Source: Vescimonas coprocola
GTDB taxonomy: Bacteria > Bacillota > Clostridia > Oscillospirales > Oscillospiraceae
Assembly (NCBI RefSeq): GCF_018408575.1
Contig: NZ_AP023418.1
Span: 558,001 to 622,000 of the forward strand
Direction: 5' to 3'
DNA length: 64,000 nucleotides
Every line of letters begins with the position of its first letter. Positions within the stretch are counted from its first letter, which is position 1. The position numbers and the translations under genes are program-made. The notes under the pieces are model-generated. The model had not been told where the DNA came from and did not search any database. It saw only the letters and a program-made list of their open reading frames with translations. Positions 16,088 to 24,238 of the stretch are shown here, piece after piece.

Positions 16088-17431
16088 TCAATACGTTCTG
16101 TGGTTCAGGTCACCCCACAGCTTTTTGGCGGCTTCCAGAATGTGGGCGTTCTCTGCCTCCTCGTCGATGCCCACCAGCACACGGTCCTGCATCAGCACCT
16201 TGCCGCCTGCGATGGTGGTCTGGCACTGGCGGCCGGTCATGCCGAAGATCATGTGGCCGTCGATGTTCTCGTCGGAGAAGGGGGTGAAGGGCTTATAGTC
16301 CATGACGATAATGTCCGCCGCTGCGCCGGCCTTCAGCACGCCCAGCGTGGTGGGGAAGTACTTCTCACCGATTTTGGCGTTGTTGCGGAACAGCATATCC
16401 GTCACCTCGCACCAGCCCACGTTGGGCAGGCAGTTCTGGCTCCGCTGGGAGCACAGGGCCACCTTGATGGACTCCAGCATATCGTTGGTATAGGCATCGG
16501 TACCCATGCCCAGCAGGATGCCCCGCTTGTGCAGCTGGATCACCGGGCAGATGCCGATGGCGTTGCCCATGTTGCTCTCCGGGTTATTCACCACCATGGT
16601 GTTGGTGTGCTGGATGATCTCCATCTCGGCGGTGTTGACGTGGATGCAATGGCCCAGAATGGTCTTGTCCCCCAGAATACCGTGGTCCTGCAGCCGCTGG
16701 ATGGGGCGGCGGCCGTAGTTCTGCAGGGAATCATACACATCGTTCATGCCCTCAGATACATGGATGTGGTAGCCGGTGCGGCCGTTGTTGGCGGCCACCA
16801 TCCGGTCGAAGGTCTTGTCGCTGATGGTGAACAGGGCGTGGCCGCCGAACATGGCCGCCAGCATGGGGTCCTTGTTCTTCTCACACTCGGTGATAAAGTC
16901 GGCGTTCTCCTGAATGGCCTGCAGGCACTTCTCCTCGCCGTCCCGGTCGGAGACCTCATAGCACAGACAGGAGCGCAGGCCCAGACGCTTGGACTCCTCG
17001 GCGATGGTGTGGAGGGTGCCGGGAATCTCGCCATAGGAGGCGTGGTGGTCGAAGATGGTGGTGACACCCTGCTTGATGGAGTCCATGTACAGAGCCGTGG
17101 CGCTGGCCCGTGTGCCGTCCATCATCAGCTTGCGGTCGATGGCCCACCATGTACCGTCCAGTACCTCATAGAAGTTGGTGGGATTGTTGCCCACGATGGA
17201 CAGACCTCTCGCCAGAGCGGAGTAGATGTGGGTGTGGGCGTTGATGAGGGCGGGCATGATGACGCCGCCCTTGGCATCGATGCAGTGGGCGTCGGGGTAC
17301 TTCTGACGTAGGGCGCTCTCCTCACCTACCTCCACGATCTTGCTGCCCTCGTAGGCCACGGCACCATGCTCGTAATAGCCCTTGCCCTCCGTGTCACGGG
17401 TGATGAGTCTGCCGTTGATGACCAGATTCAT
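16088..17431 (-). CDS. ssnA: SsnA: amidohydrolase of the selenium/purine cluster
   Basis: A 447-residue amidohydrolase related to guanine deaminase and chlorohydrolases; SsnA of the selenium-metabolism/purine group. Metal ligands are visible in NAHTH (His66, His68), GYHIHVSEG, LGHCIHVN and GMGTDAYTND. The ATG at 17431 has AAAGGAGGAAAC upstream; a longer in-frame extension exists but lacks a ribosome site and lies in the leader. First gene of ssnA-ygfK, driven by the promoter at 17581-17609. The likely reaction is deamination or ring hydrolysis of a purine-related compound. The substrate is inferred from company rather than seen. Confidence 0.92.
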   Translation of the reverse strand: MNLVINGRLITRDTEGKGYYEHGAVAYEGSKIVEVGEESALRQKYPDAHCIDAKGGVIMPALINAHTHIYSALARGLSIVGNNPTNFYEVLDGTWWAIDRKLMMDGTRASATALYMDSIKQGVTTIFDHHASYGEIPGTLHTIAEESKRLGLRSCLCYEVSDRDGEEKCLQAIQENADFITECEKNKDPMLAAMFGGHALFTISDKTFDRMVAANNGRTGYHIHVSEGMNDVYDSLQNYGRRPIQRLQDHGILGDKTILGHCIHVNTAEMEIIQHTNTMVVNNPESNMGNAIGICPVIQLHKRGILLGMGTDAYTNDMLESIKVALCSQRSQNCLPNVGWCEVTDMLFRNNAKIGEKYFPTTLGVLKAGAAADIIVMDYKPFTPFSDENIDGHMIFGMTGRQCQTTIAGGKVLMQDRVLVGIDEEAENAHILEAAKKLWGDLNHRTY

Positions 17432-17574
17432 GATGTTTCCTCCTTTTATAATGTTTCCGGGTAACAAAAAATGCTCCAAATCCCCGGAGAGATCTGAAAC
17501 ACTCAAGCAACCGCCGAGTGATAGTTGCAGCCCGTGTGCGAGACACTTCCTTACAGCTACCAATCTGAATTGTC
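17432..17574 (-). promoter_or_regulatory. Structured 5' leader of ssnA, candidate cis-regulatory RNA
   Basis: Between the predicted start of transcription (about 17574) and the ssnA ATG lie about 143 nt, long for this genome. On the minus strand several helices can be drawn: GTGT/ACAC around CTCG, GCAAC/GTTGC, CACTC/GAGTG (competing with the previous pair) and CTCC/GGAG just before a T-rich run. The ribosome site follows. I recall a clostridial candidate motif named after ssnA, but cannot confirm a match. It lacks the conserved core of the guanine/adenine riboswitch. Function is inferred from position and pairing. Confidence 0.45.
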
Positions 17575-17580
17575 ACACTC

Positions 17581-17609
17581 ATTCTACCCGAAAACGGCGC
17601 AAAATGCAA
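17581..17609 (-). promoter_or_regulatory. Promoter of ssnA-ygfK
   Basis: TTGCAT (17604-17609) and TAGAAT (17581-17586) on the minus strand with a 17-bp spacer, just downstream of the upp terminator. Confidence 0.72.
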
Positions 17610-17631
17610 CAGCAAATTCCATGGAAATGCC

Positions 17632-17670
17632 GAAAAATATCCGCAGGCATGGAATGTCTGCGGATATTTC
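17632..17670 (-). terminator. Terminator of tsaE-tsaB-upp
   Basis: A long stem (AAATATCCGCAG arm, single mismatch, TCC loop) followed on the minus strand by TTTTT, 50 bp after the upp stop. Confidence 0.85.
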
Positions 17671-17720
17671 GGATAGAAAAGAGAGAATTGCTGAAAAAGC
17701 TTTCAGTTTTGCTGCGGGGT

Positions 17721-18362
17721 TTACTTGGTGCCGAAGATGCGGTCGCCGGCGTCGCCCAGACCGGGGACGATGTAGCCGTTCTCGTTCAGGTGGTCGTCCA
17801 GCGCAGCGCAGTAGATGTCCACATCGGGGTGGCGCTCATAGATGAATTTCACGCCCTCCGGGGCTGCCACCAGGATCATCAGCTTGATGTTCTTGCAGCC
17901 CAGCTCCTTCATCTTGGTGATGGCCATGTCGGCGCTGCCGCCGGTGGCCAGCATGGGATCCACGATCAGCACGTCACGGCCGGCGATGTCCTTGGGGTAC
18001 TTCAGGAAGTAGAAGTGGGGCTCCAGCGTCTCCTCATCCCGGTACATGCCGATGTGGGCCACACGGGCGGAGGGAACCAGCGTCAGGATGCCGTCCTCAA
18101 AGCCCAGTCCGGCCCGCAGGATGGGGACGATGGCCAGCTTCTTGCCTGCCAGCACAGGCGCCTCGTAGGAGCAGATGGGGGTCTCGATGGTCCGGGTGGT
18201 CATGGGCAGGTCACGGGTGGCCTCGTAGGTCAGCAGCATGGCGATCTCGCCCACCAGTGCCCGGAAGTCCTTCACGCTGGTGTTCTTGTCACGCATCACC
18301 GACAGCTTGTGCTGCACCAGGGGATGGTCCACAATGTGCAGGGTGGGAAACTGATTGCTCAT
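17721..18362 (-). CDS. upp: Uracil phosphoribosyltransferase
   Basis: Pyrimidine salvage enzyme converting uracil and PRPP to UMP; 213 residues, normal length. The PRPP loop is [13 protein letters not shown] (about 130), and the uracil-binding end is [17 protein letters not shown] at the C-terminus. N-terminal [16 protein letters not shown] is typical. A GGAGGACAAG site precedes the ATG. It follows tsaB by 32 bp and its transcript ends in the 17632-17670 terminator. Its position next to ssnA-ygfK is nucleobase-themed, though upp is a general housekeeping gene. Confidence 0.97.
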   Translation of the reverse strand: MSNQFPTLHIVDHPLVQHKLSVMRDKNTSVKDFRALVGEIAMLLTYEATRDLPMTTRTIETPICSYEAPVLAGKKLAIVPILRAGLGFEDGILTLVPSARVAHIGMYRDEETLEPHFYFLKYPKDIAGRDVLIVDPMLATGGSADMAITKMKELGCKNIKLMILVAAPEGVKFIYERHPDVDIYCAALDDHLNENGYIVPGLGDAGDRIFGTK

Positions 18363-18394
18363 AGTCTTGTCCTCCGCATATAAAAATTTTTGAA

Positions 18395-19108
18395 TCAGTC
18401 CAAAGTGATCTTCAGGCCCTTGGCCAGCCGCTCCCGCTCCGCCTGACTCAGCCGCAGGTAGACCGGAACCAGATCACGGGCGGATACCGTTTCGCCACGG
18501 GCGGCCATCTCCTCCGCCGCCAACGCCACGCCCACGGCGTTCTGCATCACCAGCTGGGCCGGGGCCATGCGGCAGGGGATGCCCGCCTCGGAGAGAAAGC
18601 CGCTGCACAGAGCGGCGCCGTCCCCCACCACCAGCTTGGGCCGGGGATCGTTTTGCAGCTCCTCCGCCAGCTGGGACAGGGCGATGGCCCGGTCGGGGGT
18701 CAGCCGGGTGAGCTGTCCGCCTTCGGCGGCGAATACGGCGTTATAGACCTGACTGCGCCGGGCGTCCATGGAACAGACGATGAGGCCATCCATGTGCCGC
18801 AGGTTCTGGGCCATGGCCTCCAGCGTGGACACACCGCAGCAGGGCTTGTCCGCCGCCCAGGCCAGCCCCTTCAGGGTCGATACCCCGATCCGCAGGCCGG
18901 TGAAGCTTCCCGGCCCCGCCGCCACTGCCAGCAGGTCCATGTCCGACAGCGACTGCTCGCTCTCCCGCAGCATGGCGTCCACCAGCGGCATCAGGGTACG
19001 GCTGTGGGTGAGGCCGGTGTTCTGATAAGTATAGGCCCGCACCACGCCGCCGTCGGTCACGGCAGCGGATACGCTTTTGGCAGAGGTTTCCAGAGCCAGT
19101 ATTTTCAA
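18395..19108 (-). CDS. tsaB: tRNA threonylcarbamoyladenosine biosynthesis protein TsaB
   Basis: ASKHA-fold scaffold partner of TsaD in making t6A on ANN-decoding tRNAs; 237 residues. N-terminal [15 protein letters not shown] and [11 protein letters not shown] (about 65) are diagnostic. The start is set at TTG 19108, whose last two bases lie in the tsaE TGA stop; no ATG precedes the ILALETS strand in a sensible place. The rare TTG start and overlap imply translation coupled to tsaE. The C-terminus ends with the usual PVYLR segment. Confidence 0.93.
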   Translation of the reverse strand: MKILALETSAKSVSAAVTDGGVVRAYTYQNTGLTHSRTLMPLVDAMLRESEQSLSDMDLLAVAAGPGSFTGLRIGVSTLKGLAWAADKPCCGVSTLEAMAQNLRHMDGLIVCSMDARRSQVYNAVFAAEGGQLTRLTPDRAIALSQLAEELQNDPRPKLVVGDGAALCSGFLSEAGIPCRMAPAQLVMQNAVGVALAAEEMAARGETVSARDLVPVYLRLSQAERERLAKGLKITLD

Positions 19109-19533
19109 AATCCCGTCACCCCCGTTATGGTGATGCACCGTCCGTTGTCCTCGCCCTCCAGCCGGCGGATGTCCACCCACACGGTGTCCTCCGGCAGGGC
19201 CTCGGCCACGTTCTCACTCCACTCCACGGCGCACACGCCGCCCCGGTCCAGATAGTCCTCCCACCCGATATCAAAGAGAGCGTCGGCATCCGGCAGGCGG
19301 TACATATCGAAGTGGAACAGGGGGATGCGCCCCTGATACTCGTTGACGATGGTGAAGGTGGGGCTGGTGACCCGGTCCCGGCAATCCAGCCCACGGGCCA
19401 GACCACGGGTGAAGGCGGTCTTGCCCATGCCCAGCCCGCCACGGTAGGCGATGACGGTGCCGGGGGCCAGGGCGCAGCCCAGCCGACAGCCCAGCGCCTC
19501 CGTCTCGGCGGCGCTGTGGGTGAGATGCTCCAT
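19105..19533 (-). CDS. tsaE: tRNA threonylcarbamoyladenosine biosynthesis ATPase TsaE
   Basis: P-loop ATPase required to reset the TsaBD complex in t6A synthesis; 142 residues. Walker A is RGGLGMGKTAFTRGL (about 32), followed by VTSPTFTIVNEY and HFDMYRL, both family hallmarks. Two ATGs are possible. The one at 19539 is only two bases from GGAGG, whereas 19533 gives 8-base spacing and is preferred. First gene of tsaE-tsaB-upp. Confidence 0.95.
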   Translation of the reverse strand: MEHLTHSAAETEALGCRLGCALAPGTVIAYRGGLGMGKTAFTRGLARGLDCRDRVTSPTFTIVNEYQGRIPLFHFDMYRLPDADALFDIGWEDYLDRGGVCAVEWSENVAEALPEDTVWVDIRRLEGEDNGRCITITGVTGF

Positions 19534-19563
19534 GTCCATCGCCTCCTATCCTGAAATCGACTT

Positions 19564-19592
19564 ATTATAGCACACATCCCCACGGATGAAAA
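19564..19592 (-). promoter_or_regulatory. Promoter of tsaE-tsaB-upp
   Basis: TTTTCA (19587-19592), 17 bp, TATAAT (19564-19569) with TGC extended -10 on the minus strand. Confidence 0.7.
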
Positions 19593-19627
19593 GGGCAAAC
19601 TTGCCCAAGGGTAGGGGGAATGTAGGC

Positions 19628-19656
19628 TTTACCTTTTTACGCTCCTGTGCTATACT
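19628..19656 (+). promoter_or_regulatory. Promoter of rsmA-yesL
   Basis: TTTACC (19628-19633), 17 bp, TATACT (19651-19656), with TGC immediately before the -10 (extended -10). Confidence 0.68.
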
Positions 19657-19694
19657 GATACATGATATGCAACCATACGAAGGGAGGGCGGCCC

Positions 19695-20555
19695 ATGAAC
19701 CTGTGTGACCGCAATGAGATACAGGAGCTGCTGCGGCGTCACGGCTTCCGTTTTTCCAAATCCATGGGGCAGAACTTCCTCATTGAAAGCTGGGTGCCGG
19801 AGGATATCGCCGCCGCCAGCGGCGCCGACCGACAGACCGGCGTGCTGGAGATCGGTCCCGGCATCGGCCCCCTGACCCAGCAGCTGGCCCGGCGGGCGGG
19901 GAAGGTAGTCTCCGTGGAGCTGGATCGTCGGCTCTATCCCGTGCTGCGGGAGACTATGGCGGACTTTGACAACTTCACCCTGCTGGAGGGGGATGCCATG
20001 AAGCTGCCCCTACGGCAGACGGTGAAAGAGCAGTTTTCCGGTCTACGGCCCATTCTGTGTGCCAATCTGCCCTATAACATCACCACACCTTTCCTTACCG
20101 CCTGCGTGGAGGCCCAGTGCTTCGACAGTCTGACGGTGCTGATCCAGAAGGAGGTGGCCCAGCGCATCTGCGCTGCCCCCGGTACGGCGGACTACGGGGC
20201 CTTTACCCTGCTGATGCAGTACTATACCCAGCCGGAGCTGCTGTTCACCGTTTCCAACACCTGCTTCCTGCCGGCCCCCAAGGTCACCTCGGCGGTGATC
20301 CACTGCCGCAGCCGCAAGGCTCCGCCGGTGGAGGTGTGCTCCAGGGAGATGCTGTTCCGCACCGTCCGGGCGGGCTTTGCCCTGCGGCGCAAGACATTGG
20401 TGAACTCCTTGCAGACGGCCTTCCCCCTGCCCAAGGAGCGGCTGACGGAGATCGTCGCTGCCTGCGGGCTGGATCCCTCTGTGCGGGGAGAGCGGCTGGG
20501 GCTGGCGGAATATGCCCGGCTGGCGGATGCGCTGGCGGCGGAAAAGGAGGGGTGA
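19695..20555 (+). CDS. rsmA: 16S rRNA dimethyladenosine transferase
   Basis: KsgA/RsmA dimethylates two adjacent adenosines in helix 45 of 16S rRNA using SAM; 286 residues. Motif I is VLEIGPGIGPLTQQL (about 56), the catalytic NLPYNITTPFL motif IV is at about 120, and FSKSMGQNFL is N-terminal as usual. The ATG at 19695 follows GAAGGGAGGG. yesL starts one base after its stop. Confidence 0.96.
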   Translation: MNLCDRNEIQELLRRHGFRFSKSMGQNFLIESWVPEDIAAASGADRQTGVLEIGPGIGPLTQQLARRAGKVVSVELDRRLYPVLRETMADFDNFTLLEGDAMKLPLRQTVKEQFSGLRPILCANLPYNITTPFLTACVEAQCFDSLTVLIQKEVAQRICAAPGTADYGAFTLLMQYYTQPELLFTVSNTCFLPAPKVTSAVIHCRSRKAPPVEVCSREMLFRTVRAGFALRRKTLVNSLQTAFPLPKERLTEIVAACGLDPSVRGERLGLAEYARLADALAAEKEG

Positions 20556-20556
20556 G

Positions 20557-21213
20557 ATGTTTCGCTCGTTGTTTGATCCCAACAGCGCCTTCTCCCGTGG
20601 CATGGAGCGGGTGTGGACGCTGGTGGTGCTGAATGTGCTGTGGGTGTTGTGCTCTCTGCCGGTGGTGACCATAGGCCCCTCCACAGCGGCGCTGTATCAG
20701 GTGCTGGGGAAAGTGATACAGGGGGAGGACAGCCACACGGCGAGAAAATTTTTCGCCGCATGGCGGGAGAACTTCAAGTGTGCCCTGCTGGTATGGCTGC
20801 CCATGCTGGCGGTGCTGGTTCTGTGCGGCTTTGATCTGTACTTCGCCGTTCTGAACGATCGGTTTTTGTGGAAGCTGCTGGCGGTATTCGCCTTGCAGCT
20901 GGCGGCAGTGGAGCTGACGTTTGTGTTTCCCCTGATGGCCCGGTATCAGAACACGTGGCGCAGCCACATGAAAAATGCCATGCTGGTGGGGGTGGGGAAC
21001 CTGCCACGGATGCTGCTGATCTGGCTGATCTGGGCGGTGCCGGTGGGGGCGTGTCTGGTGTTCCCGTGGCTGCGGCTGTATCTGAGCCTTGTGTGGCTGC
21101 TGATCGGGTACAGCAGTCTCAGCTATGTGACGGCTCTGCTGCTGCGGCCGGTGTTCCGGCGGCTGGAGCAGCCCAAGGATGACCCGAAGAAGGACGGGAC
21201 GGATGCGTCCTGA
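20557..21213 (+). CDS. YesL family (DUF624) membrane protein
   Basis: A 218-residue polytopic membrane protein of the DUF624/YesL family, whose function is unknown; relatives are often near carbohydrate-uptake genes. Five hydrophobic helices are visible (about 20-45, 73-95, 103-127, 146-165 and 168-192). The N-terminal VLNVLWVLCSLPVVTIGPSTAA stretch and a charged C-terminal tail rich in Lys and Asp are family features. GGAGG lies within the rsmA end, so translation is coupled. No sugar genes adjoin it here. Confidence 0.85.
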   Translation: MFRSLFDPNSAFSRGMERVWTLVVLNVLWVLCSLPVVTIGPSTAALYQVLGKVIQGEDSHTARKFFAAWRENFKCALLVWLPMLAVLVLCGFDLYFAVLNDRFLWKLLAVFALQLAAVELTFVFPLMARYQNTWRSHMKNAMLVGVGNLPRMLLIWLIWAVPVGACLVFPWLRLYLSLVWLLIGYSSLSYVTALLLRPVFRRLEQPKDDPKKDGTDAS

Positions 21214-21231
21214 CCGGCGGGAGCTGACGGC

Positions 21232-21260
21232 TTGACAAGCGGCGTCAGGTATGGTAAACT
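21232..21260 (+). promoter_or_regulatory. Promoter of the SCIFF locus
   Basis: TTGACA (21232-21237), 17 bp, TAAACT (21255-21260). Full -35 consensus; 34 bp ahead of the precursor ATG. Confidence 0.8.
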
Positions 21261-21294
21261 GTGATAAATTTTGTAATGTACGGAGGGTACAGCT

Positions 21295-21444
21295 ATGAAG
21301 CACATTCAGACCATTGAGACCCGTGACCTCTGCCAGAGCGCCAAGAACGGCGGCTGCGGCGAGTGCCAGACCTCCTGCCAGTCTGCCTGCAAGACCAGCT
21401 GCGGTATTGCCAATCAGGCTTGCGAGAAGAAGAACAACGACTGA
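21295..21444 (+). CDS. scfA: SCIFF ranthipeptide precursor, 49 residues with seven cysteines
   Basis: Precursor of the six-cysteines-in-forty-five-residues peptide, a near-universal clostridial RiPP whose product and function are still unclear. The leader begins MKHIQTIETRD and the core CGECQTSCQSACKTSC is the canonical SCIFF block, ending with a further Cys at residue 43. Seven Cys are present (13, 21, 24, 28, 32, 36, 43); the extra Cys13 lies in the leader region. GGAGGG stands 7 bases before the ATG. Cysteines are expected to be crosslinked by thioether bonds to nearby residues by the radical SAM enzyme encoded next door. Too short for ordinary gene finding but unmistakable. Confidence 0.95.
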   Translation: MKHIQTIETRDLCQSAKNGGCGECQTSCQSACKTSCGIANQACEKKNND

Positions 21445-21461
21445 GTTGTGAAAACCATGGT

Positions 21462-21486
21462 GCCGCCCTTGCCGGGCGGCATTTTT
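21462..21486 (+). terminator. Leaky terminator between SCIFF precursor and maturase
   Basis: GCCGCCC/GGGCGGC stem, five-base loop, then ATTTTT. Located between scfA and scfB with no second promoter seen. It probably keeps precursor mRNA in excess over maturase mRNA. Confidence 0.75.
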
Positions 21487-21520
21487 GGCGTAGAGATCAA
21501 ATATAAAGGTAGGAAACAGG

Positions 21521-22903
21521 ATGATACATCAATATAAGCTGGGTGACCTGTGCGTGGTGCTGGATGTGTGCTCCGGCTCCGTCCACGCCGTGGACGAGGT
21601 GGCCTATGACATGATCGCCGGGTTCGAGACGCAGGAGCGGGAGACGCTGGTGGAAGCGCTGGCGGAGAAGTACCGGGATCGGGAGGATGTGACCCGGCCG
21701 GAGCTGGAGGAGTGCTACGATCAGCTGCTGGCGCTGAAGGATGCGGGGAAGCTTTTCACCGAGGACACCTTCGCCCCCATGGCCGGGGAGCTGAAGGCCC
21801 GTACCTCCGGAGTCATCAAGGCATTGTGCCTCCATGTGGCCCACACCTGCAACCTCAACTGCTCCTACTGCTTCGCCAGTCAGGGCAAGTACCACGGCGA
21901 CCGGGCGCTGATGAGCTATGAGGTGGGCAAGCAGGCGCTGGACTTCCTCATGGATCATTCCGGTACCCGGCACAATCTGGAGGTAGACTTCTTCGGCGGT
22001 GAGCCGCTGATGAATTTCGACGTGGTGAAGCGGCTGGTGGCCTATGCACGCAGCGTGGAGAAGGAGCGGGGCAAGCACTTCCGCTTTACCCTGACCACCA
22101 ATGGGGTGCTCATCGACGACGACGTCATCGACTTCGCCAACCGGGAGATGAGCAATGTGGTGCTGAGTCTGGACGGCCGCAAGGAGGTCCATGACCGCTA
22201 CCGGGTGGACTATGCAGGAAACGGCAGCTGGGAGAAGATCGTTCCCAAGTTCCAGAAGCTGGTGCAGGCCCGGCAGGGGAAGAACTACTATATGCGGGGG
22301 ACCTTCACCCATGCAAACCCCGACTTTTTGAAGGACATCCAGACCATGCTGGATCTGGGCTTCACGGAGCTGAGCATGGAGCCGGTGGTGGCTGCCCCCG
22401 GTGATCCGGCGGCCCTGACGGAGGCGGACAAGGAAATCGTCATGCAGCAGTATGAGGAGCTGGCCCGACTGATGCTGCAGCGGGACAAGGAGGGACGGCC
22501 CTTCACCTTCTACCATTACATGATCGACCTCAAGGGCGGCCCCTGTATTTATAAGCGCATCTCCGGCTGCGGCTCCGGTACGGAGTACATGGCCGTGACT
22601 CCTTGGGGCGACCTGTACCCCTGTCACCAGTTCGTGGGCGACGAGAAATTCAAGCTTGGCAATATCTGGGACGGGGTGGAGAACCATGCCGTGCAGGCGG
22701 AGTTTGCCGGGTGCAACGTGTATGCACGGGAGGAGTGCCGGGACTGCTGGGCACGGCTCTATTGCTCCGGAGGCTGCGCTGCCAACGCCTATCATGCCAC
22801 CGGCTCCGTCCGGGGCGTATACGCCGACGGCTGCGATCTGTTCCGCAAGCGCATGGAGTGTGCCATCGCCGTGGCGGTGGCCCGTGAGCTGGGGACGGAA
22901 TGA
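21521..22903 (+). CDS. scfB: SCIFF maturase, radical SAM/SPASM thioether enzyme
   Basis: Radical SAM enzyme that forms Cys thioether crosslinks in the SCIFF peptide; 460 residues. The N-terminal ~90 residues form the small peptide-recognition-like domain. The radical SAM cluster is CNLNCSYC (Cys110, 114, 117). The SPASM region has CGSGTEYMAVTPWGDLYPCH (about 352-371) and ECRDCWARLYCSGGC (about 408-422) for two auxiliary 4Fe-4S clusters, plus late cysteines. Start ATG 21521 has AGGAAACAGG upstream. Its last four bases overlap the next gene (ATGA). Confidence 0.95.
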   Translation: MIHQYKLGDLCVVLDVCSGSVHAVDEVAYDMIAGFETQERETLVEALAEKYRDREDVTRPELEECYDQLLALKDAGKLFTEDTFAPMAGELKARTSGVIKALCLHVAHTCNLNCSYCFASQGKYHGDRALMSYEVGKQALDFLMDHSGTRHNLEVDFFGGEPLMNFDVVKRLVAYARSVEKERGKHFRFTLTTNGVLIDDDVIDFANREMSNVVLSLDGRKEVHDRYRVDYAGNGSWEKIVPKFQKLVQARQGKNYYMRGTFTHANPDFLKDIQTMLDLGFTELSMEPVVAAPGDPAALTEADKEIVMQQYEELARLMLQRDKEGRPFTFYHYMIDLKGGPCIYKRISGCGSGTEYMAVTPWGDLYPCHQFVGDEKFKLGNIWDGVENHAVQAEFAGCNVYAREECRDCWARLYCSGGCAANAYHATGSVRGVYADGCDLFRKRMECAIAVAVARELGTE

Positions 22904-24237
22904 GTACCCCTATCTGCGATTTCGTCCGCCGCTACGCCGGCGGCGGGGCCGTGCGGCTGCATATGCCCGGCCACAAGGGCTGCGGCCCGCTGGGCTTCGA
23001 GGCACTGGACATCACGGAGATAGACGGCGCTGACGATCTGTTTCACCCGGAGGGCATTATCGCCCGGAGCGAGGAGAACGCCGGAGCCATCTTTGGAGCA
23101 CACACCCTGTACGCCACCGGAGGCTCCACCCTGTGCATCCAGGCCATGGTGCAGCTGCTGGCGGTATATGCACGCAGTCGGGGGCAGAGGCCCCTGCTGC
23201 TGGCGGGACGCAATGCCCACAAGGCATTCGTCAATGCCGCCGCTCTGCTGGACGTGCCGGTGCGCTGGCTCTGTCCGGCAGCGGGAGAGACCTATTACAG
23301 CGGGGCCGTGACCCCGGAGCAGCTGGAGCGGGAGCTGGCTTGCAGCCGGGAGCCGGTGACGGCGGTGTATCTCACCTGCCCGGACTATCTGGGGGAGCTG
23401 CCGGATGTGGCGGCGTTGGCGACGGTGTGCCGCCGGGCTGGGGTGCTGCTGGCGGTGGACAATGCCCACGGGGCATATCTGAAATTCCTGTCCCCCTCCC
23501 GGCATCCCATGGATCTGGGAGCAGACCTGTGCTGCGACTCCGCCCATAAGACGCTGCCGGTGGTCACGGGCGGGGCGTATCTGCACATCGCCCATCAGGC
23601 CCCGGAGCTGCTGCACCGGCAGGCCAAGGCGTCCATGGGGCTGTGGGGCTCCAGCAGCCCGTCGTATCTGATCTTGCAGTCGCTGGACGCTGCCAACGAG
23701 CTGTTGGCGGACTATCCGGAGAAGCTGCAAGCGCTGCTGCCGCAGCTGGAGAGTCTGCGTCGTCGGCTGGCGGCGCAGGGATGGGAGCTTCTCTCCGGCG
23801 AGCCGCTGAAGGTGACGCTGTGTCCCAAAGGGTACGGCTACACCGGCTCGGAGGTGGCGGCGGCACTGGAGAGAGACGGCATCTACCCGGAGTTTTACGA
23901 CCCGGATCATGTGGTGCTGATGGTATCGCCCCAGAACGACCCGTCAGATCTGTGGCGGCTGGAGAAGGCGCTGACGGCGCTGCCCCGAAGGGCAGCCATC
24001 CGGCAGGGGCCGCCCCCCATGCCTCGGCTGGAACAGGCGGTGACGCCCCATGAGGCCATGCTCTCCCCATGGGAGGAGGTGCCGCTGGCGGCGTGCTGCG
24101 GCCGTATCTCCGCTGCAGGAGTACTGGGCTGTCCCCCGGCGGTGCCGGTGGTGCTGTGCGGCCAGCGGATAGATGCGGCGGCGGTGGAGGTGTTGCGCTA
24201 TTACGACTTTCACCGGTGCGCTGTACTGACGGAATAA
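22900..24237 (+). CDS. Orn/Lys/Arg decarboxylase-family PLP enzyme
   Basis: A 445-residue fold-type I PLP protein of the ornithine/lysine/arginine decarboxylase group (YaaO/SpeA-like). Substrate is not predictable. It carries the LHMPGHKG opening motif (residues 20-27), GSTLCIQAM (about 75), VDNAHGAY (about 187) and the PLP lysine in DSAHKTLPV (Lys217). Relatives usually run 470-490 residues; the C-terminal domain here is a little short. The ATGA overlap with scfB couples the two genes. In many Firmicutes this family sits beside tmk; here tmk is 22 kb away. Whether it acts on the ranthipeptide pathway or is a passenger is unknown. Confidence 0.88.
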   Translation: MSTPICDFVRRYAGGGAVRLHMPGHKGCGPLGFEALDITEIDGADDLFHPEGIIARSEENAGAIFGAHTLYATGGSTLCIQAMVQLLAVYARSRGQRPLLLAGRNAHKAFVNAAALLDVPVRWLCPAAGETYYSGAVTPEQLERELACSREPVTAVYLTCPDYLGELPDVAALATVCRRAGVLLAVDNAHGAYLKFLSPSRHPMDLGADLCCDSAHKTLPVVTGGAYLHIAHQAPELLHRQAKASMGLWGSSSPSYLILQSLDAANELLADYPEKLQALLPQLESLRRRLAAQGWELLSGEPLKVTLCPKGYGYTGSEVAAALERDGIYPEFYDPDHVVLMVSPQNDPSDLWRLEKALTALPRRAAIRQGPPPMPRLEQAVTPHEAMLSPWEEVPLAACCGRISAAGVLGCPPAVPVVLCGQRIDAAAVEVLRYYDFHRCAVLTE

Positions 24238-24238
24238 G

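Noticed and set aside
13097-17431. Possible selenocysteine codons in ygfK/ssnA
   Set aside because: No in-frame TGA interrupts either gene; the selenium link of this system is a labile cofactor, not selenocysteine in these proteins.
17432-17574. ssnA leader as a classical guanine/adenine riboswitch
   Set aside because: The conserved three-way junction core of purine riboswitches was not found.
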